NCBI GenBank assembly: GCA_036557365.1
Contig: DATBHR010000040.1
Location: 1-64,000 of the forward strand
DNA length: 64,000 bases
DNA from: DATKHR01 sp036557365
GTDB taxonomy: Bacteria > Acidobacteriota > Vicinamibacteria > Vicinamibacterales > CAVVIG01
Direction: 5' to 3'
Below, one piece after another: positions 42,239 through 50,831 of the stretch. The notes below the pieces were generated by a model. The model was not told where the DNA came from. It searched no databases and worked only from the letters and a program-made list of their open reading frames with translations. The position numbers and the translations under genes were made by a program. Positions within the stretch are counted from its first letter, which is position 1; each line of letters starts with the position of its first letter.

Positions 42239-43759
42239 TTACGGCCGCTGAACGGTGCCCGGCGACGCCGGATCCACGATGTCCTTCAGATCGAGCTTGT
42301 TGACGTCGTCGATCAACTTCGCGTACGCGCGCGTGATCGATTCAAGGCCGGCGGCCGGAATGATGTCGGGCGTGTCGTGATCGGAATGGTAGAAGGCGTT
42401 CGATTCGATGACTTCGATGCCCGGCGCGTCCTCGACGAGCTTGCTCAGGTCGCCGGCGACGGCGAACCGCGTCGACGGCAGCTCGTACAGGCCGACGCCG
42501 AACAGCCTGAAGTCGTCCACCAGCAGCTCCGCGAGGCGATGGCTTCGGCCGACGAAGAATCGATGCGCCGTGACCGTGTTCGACTTCCGCAGCACGCTGC
42601 CGAAGAGATACGTCTGCGTCGTCGTCACATGTTCAGCGTTGATGATGAGCGCGGTCTTCTCGAAGAAGCTTCTCCCCGTGTCGTGCAGCTTCTGGAGGCT
42701 GATGTCCGGCGTGACGTGATGACCGATCGGCACCATGAACGTGATCGTGCGGCGCCGCCGCTCCTTCGGTACCTTGGTGAAGTACTCGATCAAGCCCAGC
42801 ATGGACGCGACACCAGACGCATTGTCGACCGCGGCTTCCCAGAAGCCGTCGGAGTGCGCGATGATGAGGATGTTCTCGTCCGTCATTCCTGGCAGCACAC
42901 CCCACACAGCCGCAGGCCTGAGGTTCTGTCGAATGTCGACGGAGAGCTCGACGTGCACTTTCACCGGCGCATCGCGTTCGATCATCTCGCGCGCGACGCG
43001 GCCGTCGTCCTGCCCGAGCGAAAACCACGGCACCTTCGTCTGGTTCGGTCCTTCGCCGCCGCTGCCCCATAACTGCGTTGCGAAGTTGCCCGGGATGCCG
43101 AGCACGATCAGGATCGCGGCGGCGCCTTTGTCCTCCGCGATTTTCATCGCGCCATCGGTGCGCGCCGAATGATTCAGCGCGCTCGGCGTCGGCACGCTGT
43201 AGATGAACACCGCCTTGCCGCGGACGTCGCGGCCGGCGAAGTCGGCCGGTGTGCCGAGACCGACGTAGACGGCATCGAGATCGAGGCCGCCGGCCGGAGT
43301 CGCCGAACACCGCAGGACCGGTTGCGCCGTTTTCAGCGAAACGGTCTGGCCTGCCTGCGATACTCGAACCTGCCACGACGTCGGATACCACGTCGGCAGC
43401 AGCGGATGCTCCTCGAGCCGCACGTCGCTCAAACCAAGATCCTTGAATTTCGCCGCGAGCATGTTCTGCGTTTCGACGTGCGCGGGCGTGCCGGTGATGC
43501 GGCCCCACCACTGATTGCCGGCGTCGCGGCTCTTCCGCGAAATCGCCGCCAGCTGCTCGACGTAGCCGTGAAGATGTGTGCCCTCGATACGACCGTACTC
43601 GCGCGCCGATTCCGGCAGCGGCCATTGCAGGAAGCTTTCGGCCAGCGGCTTGATGGGAGGCGCAAGGAGCGGACGCGCGGGTGGTTGCGGAGGCTGTTCC
43701 TGCGCGCCGGCGGCAGCAAAAGCGAGGACGGCGATCGTGACGATGGTGAGTGCGCGCAC
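42239..43759 (-). CDS. Exported M28-family metallopeptidase with altered active-site residues
   Basis: 506 residues. A signal peptide (TIVTIAVLAFAAAGA) is followed by a PA domain insert (about 150-260) and the M28 peptidase fold. Metal ligand regions are IIAHSDGFWEA (about 296) and VDNASGVASML (about 308), with a late HSDHDTPD. However, the usual G-A-E-E motif carrying the catalytic Glu is PIGHHVTP here (about 345-350), and the next ligand segment reads NAEHV instead of N-x-D. It may be an inactive or divergent member. It was probably an aminopeptidase in origin. Confidence 0.8.
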   Translation of the reverse strand: MRALTIVTIAVLAFAAAGAQEQPPQPPARPLLAPPIKPLAESFLQWPLPESAREYGRIEGTHLHGYVEQLAAISRKSRDAGNQWWGRITGTPAHVETQNMLAAKFKDLGLSDVRLEEHPLLPTWYPTSWQVRVSQAGQTVSLKTAQPVLRCSATPAGGLDLDAVYVGLGTPADFAGRDVRGKAVFIYSVPTPSALNHSARTDGAMKIAEDKGAAAILIVLGIPGNFATQLWGSGGEGPNQTKVPWFSLGQDDGRVAREMIERDAPVKVHVELSVDIRQNLRPAAVWGVLPGMTDENILIIAHSDGFWEAAVDNASGVASMLGLIEYFTKVPKERRRRTITFMVPIGHHVTPDISLQKLHDTGRSFFEKTALIINAEHVTTTQTYLFGSVLRKSNTVTAHRFFVGRSHRLAELLVDDFRLFGVGLYELPSTRFAVAGDLSKLVEDAPGIEVIESNAFYHSDHDTPDIIPAAGLESITRAYAKLIDDVNKLDLKDIVDPASPGTVQRP

Positions 43760-43843
43760 GGAACCGCCTTTCTGGCGGCGTCATTCTACACGTGGAACGA
43801 CGATCCCGGCTGACTTCTGACGAATGATGCGCGATGATGCGAC

Positions 43844-44260
43844 GTGATTTTCAGAGTTGTCATCGCAGGCTGTCTGCTGACTAGCTGCGTCCTGATTCAC
43901 GCCGGCGGCGTCGCAGCCGCGATGCGCCACGTCCATCGTCGACTGCCGGCAGAAGAGCGATTCTGGCCGTGGACATGGCTGTTCGTCCGCCTCGCGGGCT
44001 GGATGATCACGCTCCACCTGGTCGAGATCGCGGCGTGGGCCATCGTGTACGTGTGGCGGGACGCCCTGCCGAATCTGCAAAACGCTTTCTACTTCAGCGC
44101 AGTGACCTACACGACGACGGGGTATGGCGATGTCGTGCTGCCTGCCCAGTGGCAGATCGTTGCGGGTGTCGAGGCGCTGACGGGGATTTTGATGTGCGGC
44201 TGGTCCACGGGCTTCTTCTTCGCGGTCGTGAGCCGCATGTTCGAGGCCAGGCCTACGTGA
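43844..44260 (+). CDS. Two-TM potassium-channel-like protein
   Basis: 138 residues. Hydrophobic segments at about 4-25, 50-70 and 104-128 flank the K+ selectivity filter TTTGYGD (90-96) with the pore helix AFYFSAVTY. There is no regulatory RCK domain. It should be a small ion channel of the bacterial KcsA-like or Kef-associated type. The start is a GTG at 43844. Confidence 0.83.
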   Translation: MIFRVVIAGCLLTSCVLIHAGGVAAAMRHVHRRLPAEERFWPWTWLFVRLAGWMITLHLVEIAAWAIVYVWRDALPNLQNAFYFSAVTYTTTGYGDVVLPAQWQIVAGVEALTGILMCGWSTGFFFAVVSRMFEARPT

Positions 44261-44427
44261 CGAGGGCGTCATCGCTCACATCGGTTTCAGTCTCTGCCAC
44301 AGCTGAGATGGCGGTGCCGGACTGAAACGAATACGGCAGCTGCGTCACCAACGGTTGAGTGCAGGAACCATAAATCGGCCAGGTGACGCGTGTCTTGATG
44401 TACGCGTTCGATCAGAGGAGATGAAAC

Positions 44428-46419
44428 ATGAAGTGGTTTCTCTCGCTACGAGTGCTGCGCGCCCCGCACGCAACGGCTTCCGTATTCCTCGCGACCGTGT
44501 TCCTCGCCAGCGGCCTGTGGTACGTCACGCCTCTTCGCGCGGGAGGACCAGCGGAGTCGAGTCCGCAACAGCCATATCCGCCAGGCGACACGTACGAGTC
44601 AGGGTACGGACGGTACACGGACGAGCAGAAGCTCGGTCGCGACACCTGGTATTTCTGGACGGCCGGCGACGAGAAATTCTGGCGGAAGATGGCGGCCATC
44701 ACGCAGGGCAACGTCGACTTGCTGATGTACGTGGACTCACGGCGACACGATCGCCGATTCGAAACGCTCGGTGCGATCAACTATCCGAAATGTGAACCGG
44801 CGACCGCGCCCGACAAGTACGGCCTGTGGATGGACGACTGCTCGGCGGCCGAACAGATTCCGCAGATTCCGGGGAAGCCCGTCGGCATCGTGGGACTCAG
44901 ACGCTTCGACAACCCGGCGTTCGATCCTGCCAAGTGGAGCCTGGACGCCTACCTGAAGGATCGCAGCGCCGTCGAACCGCCGTATCTGATCGGAATGGCC
45001 TGCGGCTACTGTCATGTCGGGTTGAATCCGCTGAACCCGCCGGCCGACCCGAATCACGCCACGTGGGCAAACCTGCATCCGACGATCGGCAACCAGTACC
45101 TCGAAGAGGGCAAGCTGTTCAGCATCAACATGAAACCCTCTGACTTCCGGTGGCACGTGGCCAACCGCCAGCCGCCCGGAACGTCCGACACTTCGCGCTT
45201 CGCGACCGATCACATCAACAATCCGAACGCCATCAACACGATCTTCAACCTCGCGTACCGGCCGACGACGCCTGAAAAAATGCGGGACGGATCAATACGG
45301 GAGGTCAATCACATCCTGAAGGATGGCGCGGATTCGATCGGAGTGGCCGGCGCGTCGCTTCGCGTCTACGTCAACATCGGCATGTGCGGCGATTATTGGA
45401 TCACGCTGCACGACCCCGTCATCGGCGTGAAGAAGGCGCAGCAGCCGTTCGACATGGACCACGCGCGCGCGACGTGCGAGGACTTCCGCAACACGGAAGC
45501 GCGCATGGCTGGCGCCGAGGCGTTTCTCAAGACGCTGACGCCGCTGCATCTGGCCGACGCGCCTGGCGGCTCCGCGTATGTCACCAAGACGTCTGACGTC
45601 CTTCGCCGTGGAAAGGTCGCGTTCGCGGACAACTGCGCGTCGTGCCACTCGAGTAAGCAGCCGCCGCAGGGGACGGCCGATGTCAAGGCGTGGTATCGCA
45701 CGTCGGTGCTGGCCGACGATTTTCTGACCAACAATTTCCTGTCCGACGACAAGCGCTACCCGGTCACGTTGATAGGGACGAATGTCGCCCGCTCGATTGG
45801 CAGCAACGCGACCCGCGGTCACATCTGGGATCAGTTCTCCTCGGAGACGTACAAGTCGCTGCCGTCGGCCGGCGCGTTGACCGGTTTGTACAATCCGCTC
45901 AACCCGCGCAAGCCTCTGAGCTTCACGCTGCCGGATGGCGGACGCGGATACCTTCGAACCGCGTCGTTGACCAGCATCTGGGCGACCGCACCCTACCTGC
46001 ACAACAACTCGCTCGGCATTTTCAACAGAGATCCATCCGTGCAAGGCCGACTGACGGCGTTTCTGGATGGCATGGAGAAGCTCCTCTGGCCGGAGCTGAG
46101 GCTGGGTCCGCAGTCGATTGCGGTGACGACAACGGATAGTACGGTGACCGCGAGCGGCACCACCAAAGTGCTCCATGTGCCGATGGGGACGCCGGTGGAC
46201 TACATCGCGCGCGTGGATCCGAGGCAGCTTGCGCAGATGGTGGCGCAATTTCCGGGAGTGGATCTTCTCCTCAAGCTGACTCCGGACGATGTGATTCTGG
46301 CCGGCCTGATCAAGCGCAACCTCGCGCCCGACTTCATCGCCGATCACGGGCACACATTCGGATCGGAGCTCTCCGACGAAGACAAGTGGGCGCTGATTGA
46401 GTTCCTGAAGACCTTCTAG
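44428..46419 (+). CDS. Di-heme cytochrome c, RoxA/RoxB (rubber oxygenase)-like
   Basis: 663 residues. A signal peptide (about 18-40) precedes a protein with two CXXCH heme sites: C192-GYC-H196 and C403-ASC-H407. Total length and the first heme position are very close to Xanthomonas rubber oxygenase RoxA (about 678 residues, hemes near 190 and 390), and GKVAFADNCASCHSSKQP and the following region fit that family. It is therefore likely a periplasmic or secreted di-heme oxygenase or peroxidase-type enzyme; activity on polyisoprene is only inferred. GAGGAG lies before the ATG. A terminator-like hairpin follows at 46450. Confidence 0.7.
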   Translation: MKWFLSLRVLRAPHATASVFLATVFLASGLWYVTPLRAGGPAESSPQQPYPPGDTYESGYGRYTDEQKLGRDTWYFWTAGDEKFWRKMAAITQGNVDLLMYVDSRRHDRRFETLGAINYPKCEPATAPDKYGLWMDDCSAAEQIPQIPGKPVGIVGLRRFDNPAFDPAKWSLDAYLKDRSAVEPPYLIGMACGYCHVGLNPLNPPADPNHATWANLHPTIGNQYLEEGKLFSINMKPSDFRWHVANRQPPGTSDTSRFATDHINNPNAINTIFNLAYRPTTPEKMRDGSIREVNHILKDGADSIGVAGASLRVYVNIGMCGDYWITLHDPVIGVKKAQQPFDMDHARATCEDFRNTEARMAGAEAFLKTLTPLHLADAPGGSAYVTKTSDVLRRGKVAFADNCASCHSSKQPPQGTADVKAWYRTSVLADDFLTNNFLSDDKRYPVTLIGTNVARSIGSNATRGHIWDQFSSETYKSLPSAGALTGLYNPLNPRKPLSFTLPDGGRGYLRTASLTSIWATAPYLHNNSLGIFNRDPSVQGRLTAFLDGMEKLLWPELRLGPQSIAVTTTDSTVTASGTTKVLHVPMGTPVDYIARVDPRQLAQMVAQFPGVDLLLKLTPDDVILAGLIKRNLAPDFIADHGHTFGSELSDEDKWALIEFLKTF

Positions 46420-46449
46420 AGCCGCCGACCCCTTTTCTACCTTCGCAGC

Positions 46450-46477
46450 CGAAGCCGGGCTTGTCCGCCCGGCTTCG
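46450..46477. terminator. Perfect hairpin downstream of the RoxA-like gene
   Basis: CGAAGCCGGGC at 46450-46460 pairs perfectly with GCCCGGCTTCG at 46467-46477 around a 6-base loop. There is no T-run afterwards, so it is terminator-like rather than proven. The rest of the 338-bp gap holds only a promoter-like site near 46681 and no gene. Confidence 0.6.
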
Positions 46478-46680
46478 CGACCAGAATCGGCGCCCCAGCT
46501 GATCATTAACCAACGCCTTCGAATCTTCGGTCACGACACATCGCGCAGACGCACGGCGTCATGCTGATCTACGCACCATGACGCTTCGGAGATAGTTGGA
46601 GACATTCGGCGCAACCTGATGCGTGCGATTCCAACGATCTGAAGAGAGCGATCTTTCGTGAAGTCGCGCCGCTTCCGATG

Positions 46681-46709
46681 TTGACAGCCGCGCGCGCGGC
46701 CATGACAAT
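46681..46709 (+). promoter_or_regulatory. Sigma-70-like promoter for the TonB receptor operon
   Basis: A perfect TTGACA (46681-46686), a 17-bp spacer and GACAAT (46704-46709, 4/6 to TATAAT) lie 48 bp before the ATG at 46758, likely serving the receptor/amidohydrolase/receptor set. Confidence 0.55.
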
Positions 46710-46757
46710 CGCGGCCACCAAGTTTTCCTCCCATCTGTCCCTTACGTGGAGGGCGCG

Positions 46758-49535
46758 ATGTCCTTTCAACGTCTTTTCCGATTTCTGATGGTCGTCGCAG
46801 CGACAGCTCTCGCGATGCCCGCGAGCGCGCAGATCGGCAGCAGCGGGATTTCCGGCACCGTGAAAGACAGCTCGGACGCGTTGCTTCCCGGCGTGACGGT
46901 CGAGGCGGCGAGCCCTGCGCTGATCGAAGGTACGCGCACGACCGTCACCGACAATGCCGGCCAGTTCAAGATCACGGACCTCAGGCCGGGCGAATACGTC
47001 GTGACCTTCACGCTCGCCGGGTTCCGCACGGTGAGGCGCGAGGGCATCACGTTGCCGGCCGCGTTCGTCGCGACGGTGAACGCCGAGATGTCGGTCGGCG
47101 CGCTCCAGGAATCGATTACCGTCACCGGCGATTCGCCGCTCGTCGACGTCCGCAGCACGGCGACCGGCGCGGTGATGAACCGCGAGAAGCTCGACACGAT
47201 TCCGACCGGCAAGGATCCCTTCGCCGTCGGTCAGCTCATCCCGGGCATCACGACGGCGACGCCGGACGTTGGCGGCACGCAGGTGATGCAGCAGCCGACG
47301 CTCCAGGTGCACGGCTCGTCGAACAACGACAACGTGTTCATGGTCGACGGCGTCCAGATTCAGCACATCGGCTTCGGCGGGAACCAGACCGGCTTCTACT
47401 ACAACGACGGGATGATGGAAGAGATCAGCTACACGACGAGTTCGCTGCCGGCGGAAGCACCGGTGGGCGGCGTTCAGATCAACATGATCCCGAAGGAAGG
47501 CGGCAACAGCTTCCGCGGCATGTTCTTCGCAACCGGCGCCAACACGTCGATGCAGAGCGACAACCAGTCGCAGGACTACATCAACCTGGGGTTCAAGGCG
47601 CAGAACAAGGTCCAGAGCGTCTACGACTTCAACGCCAATCTCGGCGGCCCTATCGTCAAGGATCGGGCGTGGTTCTTCGGCACGTTCCGCCGCTGGAGCT
47701 CGAACAACTACCTGGGGAACACGTTCACGTCGACCGGCGCGCAGGCGATTGACGATCAGCATCTGACCGACTTCACCGGCCGCGCGACGCTCCAGATCAA
47801 CCACAACAACAAGGTGACCGTGCACTACGACAAGGGCATCAAGTGGCGCGGACACCGGCCGAACAACTTCATCACCGTCACGACCAACGATCCGCTGTCG
47901 GATGTCGTGCAGACGACGGACAACATCTATATCGGCGAGGTGAAGTGGACGTCGCCGCTGACGAACCACCTGCTCGCGGAGGCGGCGGTGTTCACGCTGC
48001 CGGTGTACTACCGTCTGCTGCGCGAGCCGGGGACTGCCCCCAATGCGATCTCGACGCTCGACCAGACCAACTCGGCGATCTACAACATCACGCCGCGCGA
48101 AGACGTCGATTCGGCGCGGATGTACACCTACGCCGGCAACGTCGCGTACGTGAGCGGCGCGCACGAGATCAAGGTCGGCACGCAGGTCCGCACGGGATGG
48201 TCGCAGGAGCAGTTCACGACGCCCGGCGACATCGTTCAGGTGATCGTCGGCGGCAAGGCGAACTCGGTGCGCCTGATGAATACACCGAGCGGCCATCTCG
48301 AGCGCGGCGTGAATGCGGCGCTGTACGCGCAGGACTCGTGGCGCTTCAACCGCGTGACAATCAACTACGGCCTCCGCTACGAACACTTCCTGATGTCGAT
48401 TCCGGCGCAGGGCTCGCCGGCGGGCACGTGGGTGCCTGCGCGCGAGTTCCCCGCGCAGGACGGGATCGTCAACTGGAATACGTTCTCGCCGCGCCTCGGC
48501 TTCTCGTGGGACCTGCAGGGCGACGGCCGCACGGCGCTGAAGGGCGGCGTCAGCCGGTACGACCGGCTCGAGGGCGTCACGATCATCCAGCCCCTCAACC
48601 AGCGCAACATCTCGTTCGAAACCTGCCCGTGGAGCGACAACGGGGACCTCGTGGCGCAGAACAGCGAGATCGATTTCGGCAGGTGCACCGGCGCGTTCAC
48701 GCCGACCCTCGGGTTCGTCGATCCGAACCTGGTGCGGCCGCACCAGTGGGAATACACCGCGATGGTCCAGCGGCAACTCGGCGCGAGGACGTCGGTCAGC
48801 GTCGGCTACTACGGCCGCCAGTTCAGCGATCTGTATTCAACGGTCAACGCGCTCGTCCCGTCGTCGTCGTACACGCCGGTCACGATCACCAACCCGCTCA
48901 CCGGTGCGCCGCTCACCGTCTACAACCAGAGCGCGGCGACGAAGAATTCGGTGCAGAACACGGTGACGACCCTTCCGAGCCTGAGCCAGCGCTACGACGG
49001 CGTCGAGGTCCAGGCGAACACGCGCACCACCAACCTGAACGTGTTCGGCGGCGTCACCATCGGCAACGATCGCGGCGATCTGGACAACGGCGACCTCAAC
49101 AACCCCAACGTCGTGATCAACAACAACGGCGCGATCGGCTACGACTCCCGCTTCCAGATCCGCGGCGGCTTCAGCTACCGGTTCCCGTACGAGATTCAGT
49201 TCTCGGGCTCGGTCCGCGAATCGCAGGGCCTGCCGCGGACGATCACCTACACGCTGACCACGGCCGACGTGCCCGGCCTGACGCAGGTCACGCAGTCGGT
49301 CAAGCTGGCGCCGGCCGGCGACTCCCGGTATCCCTGGGTGAATATCGTGGACCTGCGGTTCTCGAAGAGCTTCCGCGCCGGCAACACGCGAATCGAGCCG
49401 ATCGCCGATCTCTTCAACGTCTTCAACAACAACGCCATCACCGCCGCGACGAATACGTACGGGCCGTCGCTCGGCCGTCCGTCGGCGATCGTCATGGGCC
49501 GGCTGCTGCGTCTCGGGGGGCGCATCACCTTCTAA
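46758..49535 (+). CDS. Oar-like TonB-dependent receptor with carboxypeptidase-regulatory domain
   Basis: About 925 residues. A signal peptide (FLMVVAATALAMPASA) is followed by a CarbopepD_reg-like domain (about 30-115: ISGTVKDSSDALLPGVTVEA, ITDLRPGEYVVTFTLAGFR), a plug (about 130-260, SVGALQESITVTGDSPLVDV, VHGSSNNDNVFMVDGVQIQ) and a barrel ending RLLRLGGRITF. GGAGGG lies shortly before the ATG at 46758. It probably imports an oligomer whose products are handled by the amidohydrolase 13 bp downstream. Confidence 0.9.
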   Translation: MSFQRLFRFLMVVAATALAMPASAQIGSSGISGTVKDSSDALLPGVTVEAASPALIEGTRTTVTDNAGQFKITDLRPGEYVVTFTLAGFRTVRREGITLPAAFVATVNAEMSVGALQESITVTGDSPLVDVRSTATGAVMNREKLDTIPTGKDPFAVGQLIPGITTATPDVGGTQVMQQPTLQVHGSSNNDNVFMVDGVQIQHIGFGGNQTGFYYNDGMMEEISYTTSSLPAEAPVGGVQINMIPKEGGNSFRGMFFATGANTSMQSDNQSQDYINLGFKAQNKVQSVYDFNANLGGPIVKDRAWFFGTFRRWSSNNYLGNTFTSTGAQAIDDQHLTDFTGRATLQINHNNKVTVHYDKGIKWRGHRPNNFITVTTNDPLSDVVQTTDNIYIGEVKWTSPLTNHLLAEAAVFTLPVYYRLLREPGTAPNAISTLDQTNSAIYNITPREDVDSARMYTYAGNVAYVSGAHEIKVGTQVRTGWSQEQFTTPGDIVQVIVGGKANSVRLMNTPSGHLERGVNAALYAQDSWRFNRVTINYGLRYEHFLMSIPAQGSPAGTWVPAREFPAQDGIVNWNTFSPRLGFSWDLQGDGRTALKGGVSRYDRLEGVTIIQPLNQRNISFETCPWSDNGDLVAQNSEIDFGRCTGAFTPTLGFVDPNLVRPHQWEYTAMVQRQLGARTSVSVGYYGRQFSDLYSTVNALVPSSSYTPVTITNPLTGAPLTVYNQSAATKNSVQNTVTTLPSLSQRYDGVEVQANTRTTNLNVFGGVTIGNDRGDLDNGDLNNPNVVINNNGAIGYDSRFQIRGGFSYRFPYEIQFSGSVRESQGLPRTITYTLTTADVPGLTQVTQSVKLAPAGDSRYPWVNIVDLRFSKSFRAGNTRIEPIADLFNVFNNNAITAATNTYGPSLGRPSAIVMGRLLRLGGRITF

Positions 49536-49548
49536 TCGGAGTCCTGTC

Positions 49549-50799
49549 ATGCGTCGTTCGTTCGTTCGAGCCCTGCTGGTCACCGCCTGCGCGGCGATGT
49601 TCGTCGCCGCGCGCGCGCAGCAGCCGCAAACCGCGAGACCCATTGTCATCAAGGCCGCGACGGTCATCGACGGCACCGGCAAGACGCTGCACGACACGGT
49701 CATCGTCGTCGAAGGCGGAAAGATCACGCGCGTCGGCGGCGCGGCGCCGTCGAACGCAGTCATGTACGACCTGGCCGGGCTCACCGTGATGCCCGGCCTC
49801 ATCGACACGCACAGCCACATCGTCTATCACTTCGGACCGGACGGCCGGTACGCCGGCGGCGGCCGCGGCGAGCCGCCGGATGTCGCGTCGCAATTCATCA
49901 TGGAAAACGCCGTGCGGACGCTGGAGGCCGGCTTCACGACGATCCAGAGTCCGGGCGCGATGGCCGACAAGAACCTGCGCGACGCGATCGCTCGCGGAAT
50001 CCTCGTCGGACCGCGCATTCTGACCTCATTGCAGCCGCTCATGGAGAACAGCGGCGGTCCCGACAAGCTGCGCGAGCTCGTGCGCGAGCGCAAGCAGCAG
50101 GGCGCCGACCTCATCAAGCTGTTCGCCTCGAAGAGCATCCGCGAGGGCGGCGACCAGACGATGACCGACGAGCAGCTGAACGCCGCGTGCGGCGAGGCGA
50201 AGGCGCAGGGGCTGCGGACCATCGTCCACGCGCACTCGGCTGCGTCGGCGAAGGCGGCGACGCTCGCCGGGTGCACTGCCGTCGAGCACGGTGCCTACGT
50301 CACCGACGACGTGTTCAACCTGATGGAGGAGCGCGGGACGTACTACGACCCGAACATCGGGCTCGTGCTGCAGAACTACATCCAGAACAAGGACAAGTTC
50401 TTCGGCATCGGAAACTACAACGAGGAAGGGTTCGCCTTCATGGAGAAGGGGATCAAGATCACGCTCGATACCTTCAAGAAGGCGTTGACGCACCAGAAGC
50501 TGAAGATCGTCTACGGCACCGACGCCGTCGCCGGCGCGCACGGGCGTAATTACGAGGAGATGATCGTCCGCGTCAGGGACGGCGGCCAGGATCCGATGGC
50601 CGCGATCGTCTCGGCGACGTCGTTGTCTGCCGAATCGCTGCACATGAAAGACCAGATCGGCTCGATCGCCCCCGGCATGCAGGCCGACATCATCGCCGTC
50701 GACGGCAACCCGCTGCAGGACATCACGGCGGTGCGCCGCGCGCTGTTCGTGATGAAAGGCGGTCGGGTCTTCGAGCATCTGGCCAGAGGCGCCAAATAG
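49549..50799 (+). CDS. Exported amidohydrolase-family protein (imidazolonepropionase/prolidase-like)
   Basis: 416 residues. A signal peptide (ALLVTACAAMFVAARA) is followed by the amidohydrolase barrel: metal ligands DTHSHIVYH (about 86-92), the bridging-lysine segment LIKLFASKS, HAHSAASAKA, EHGAYVTDDV and the late aspartate in VYGTDAVAGAHGRN. Relatives are periplasmic dipeptidases or hydrolases of cyclic amides. It is sandwiched between two Oar-type receptors on the same strand, suggesting uptake and hydrolysis of peptide-like compounds. Confidence 0.87.
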   Translation: MRRSFVRALLVTACAAMFVAARAQQPQTARPIVIKAATVIDGTGKTLHDTVIVVEGGKITRVGGAAPSNAVMYDLAGLTVMPGLIDTHSHIVYHFGPDGRYAGGGRGEPPDVASQFIMENAVRTLEAGFTTIQSPGAMADKNLRDAIARGILVGPRILTSLQPLMENSGGPDKLRELVRERKQQGADLIKLFASKSIREGGDQTMTDEQLNAACGEAKAQGLRTIVHAHSAASAKAATLAGCTAVEHGAYVTDDVFNLMEERGTYYDPNIGLVLQNYIQNKDKFFGIGNYNEEGFAFMEKGIKITLDTFKKALTHQKLKIVYGTDAVAGAHGRNYEEMIVRVRDGGQDPMAAIVSATSLSAESLHMKDQIGSIAPGMQADIIAVDGNPLQDITAVRRALFVMKGGRVFEHLARGAK

Positions 50800-50831
50800 A
50801 AGCAGACCCACCGCCCGTGTTTGGAGGTGCC

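Noticed and set aside
46569..48776. 735-codon minus-strand frame
   Set aside because: It is antisense to a TonB receptor with signal peptide, plug and barrel; the minus frame is Arg/Val/Asp-rich shadow sequence.
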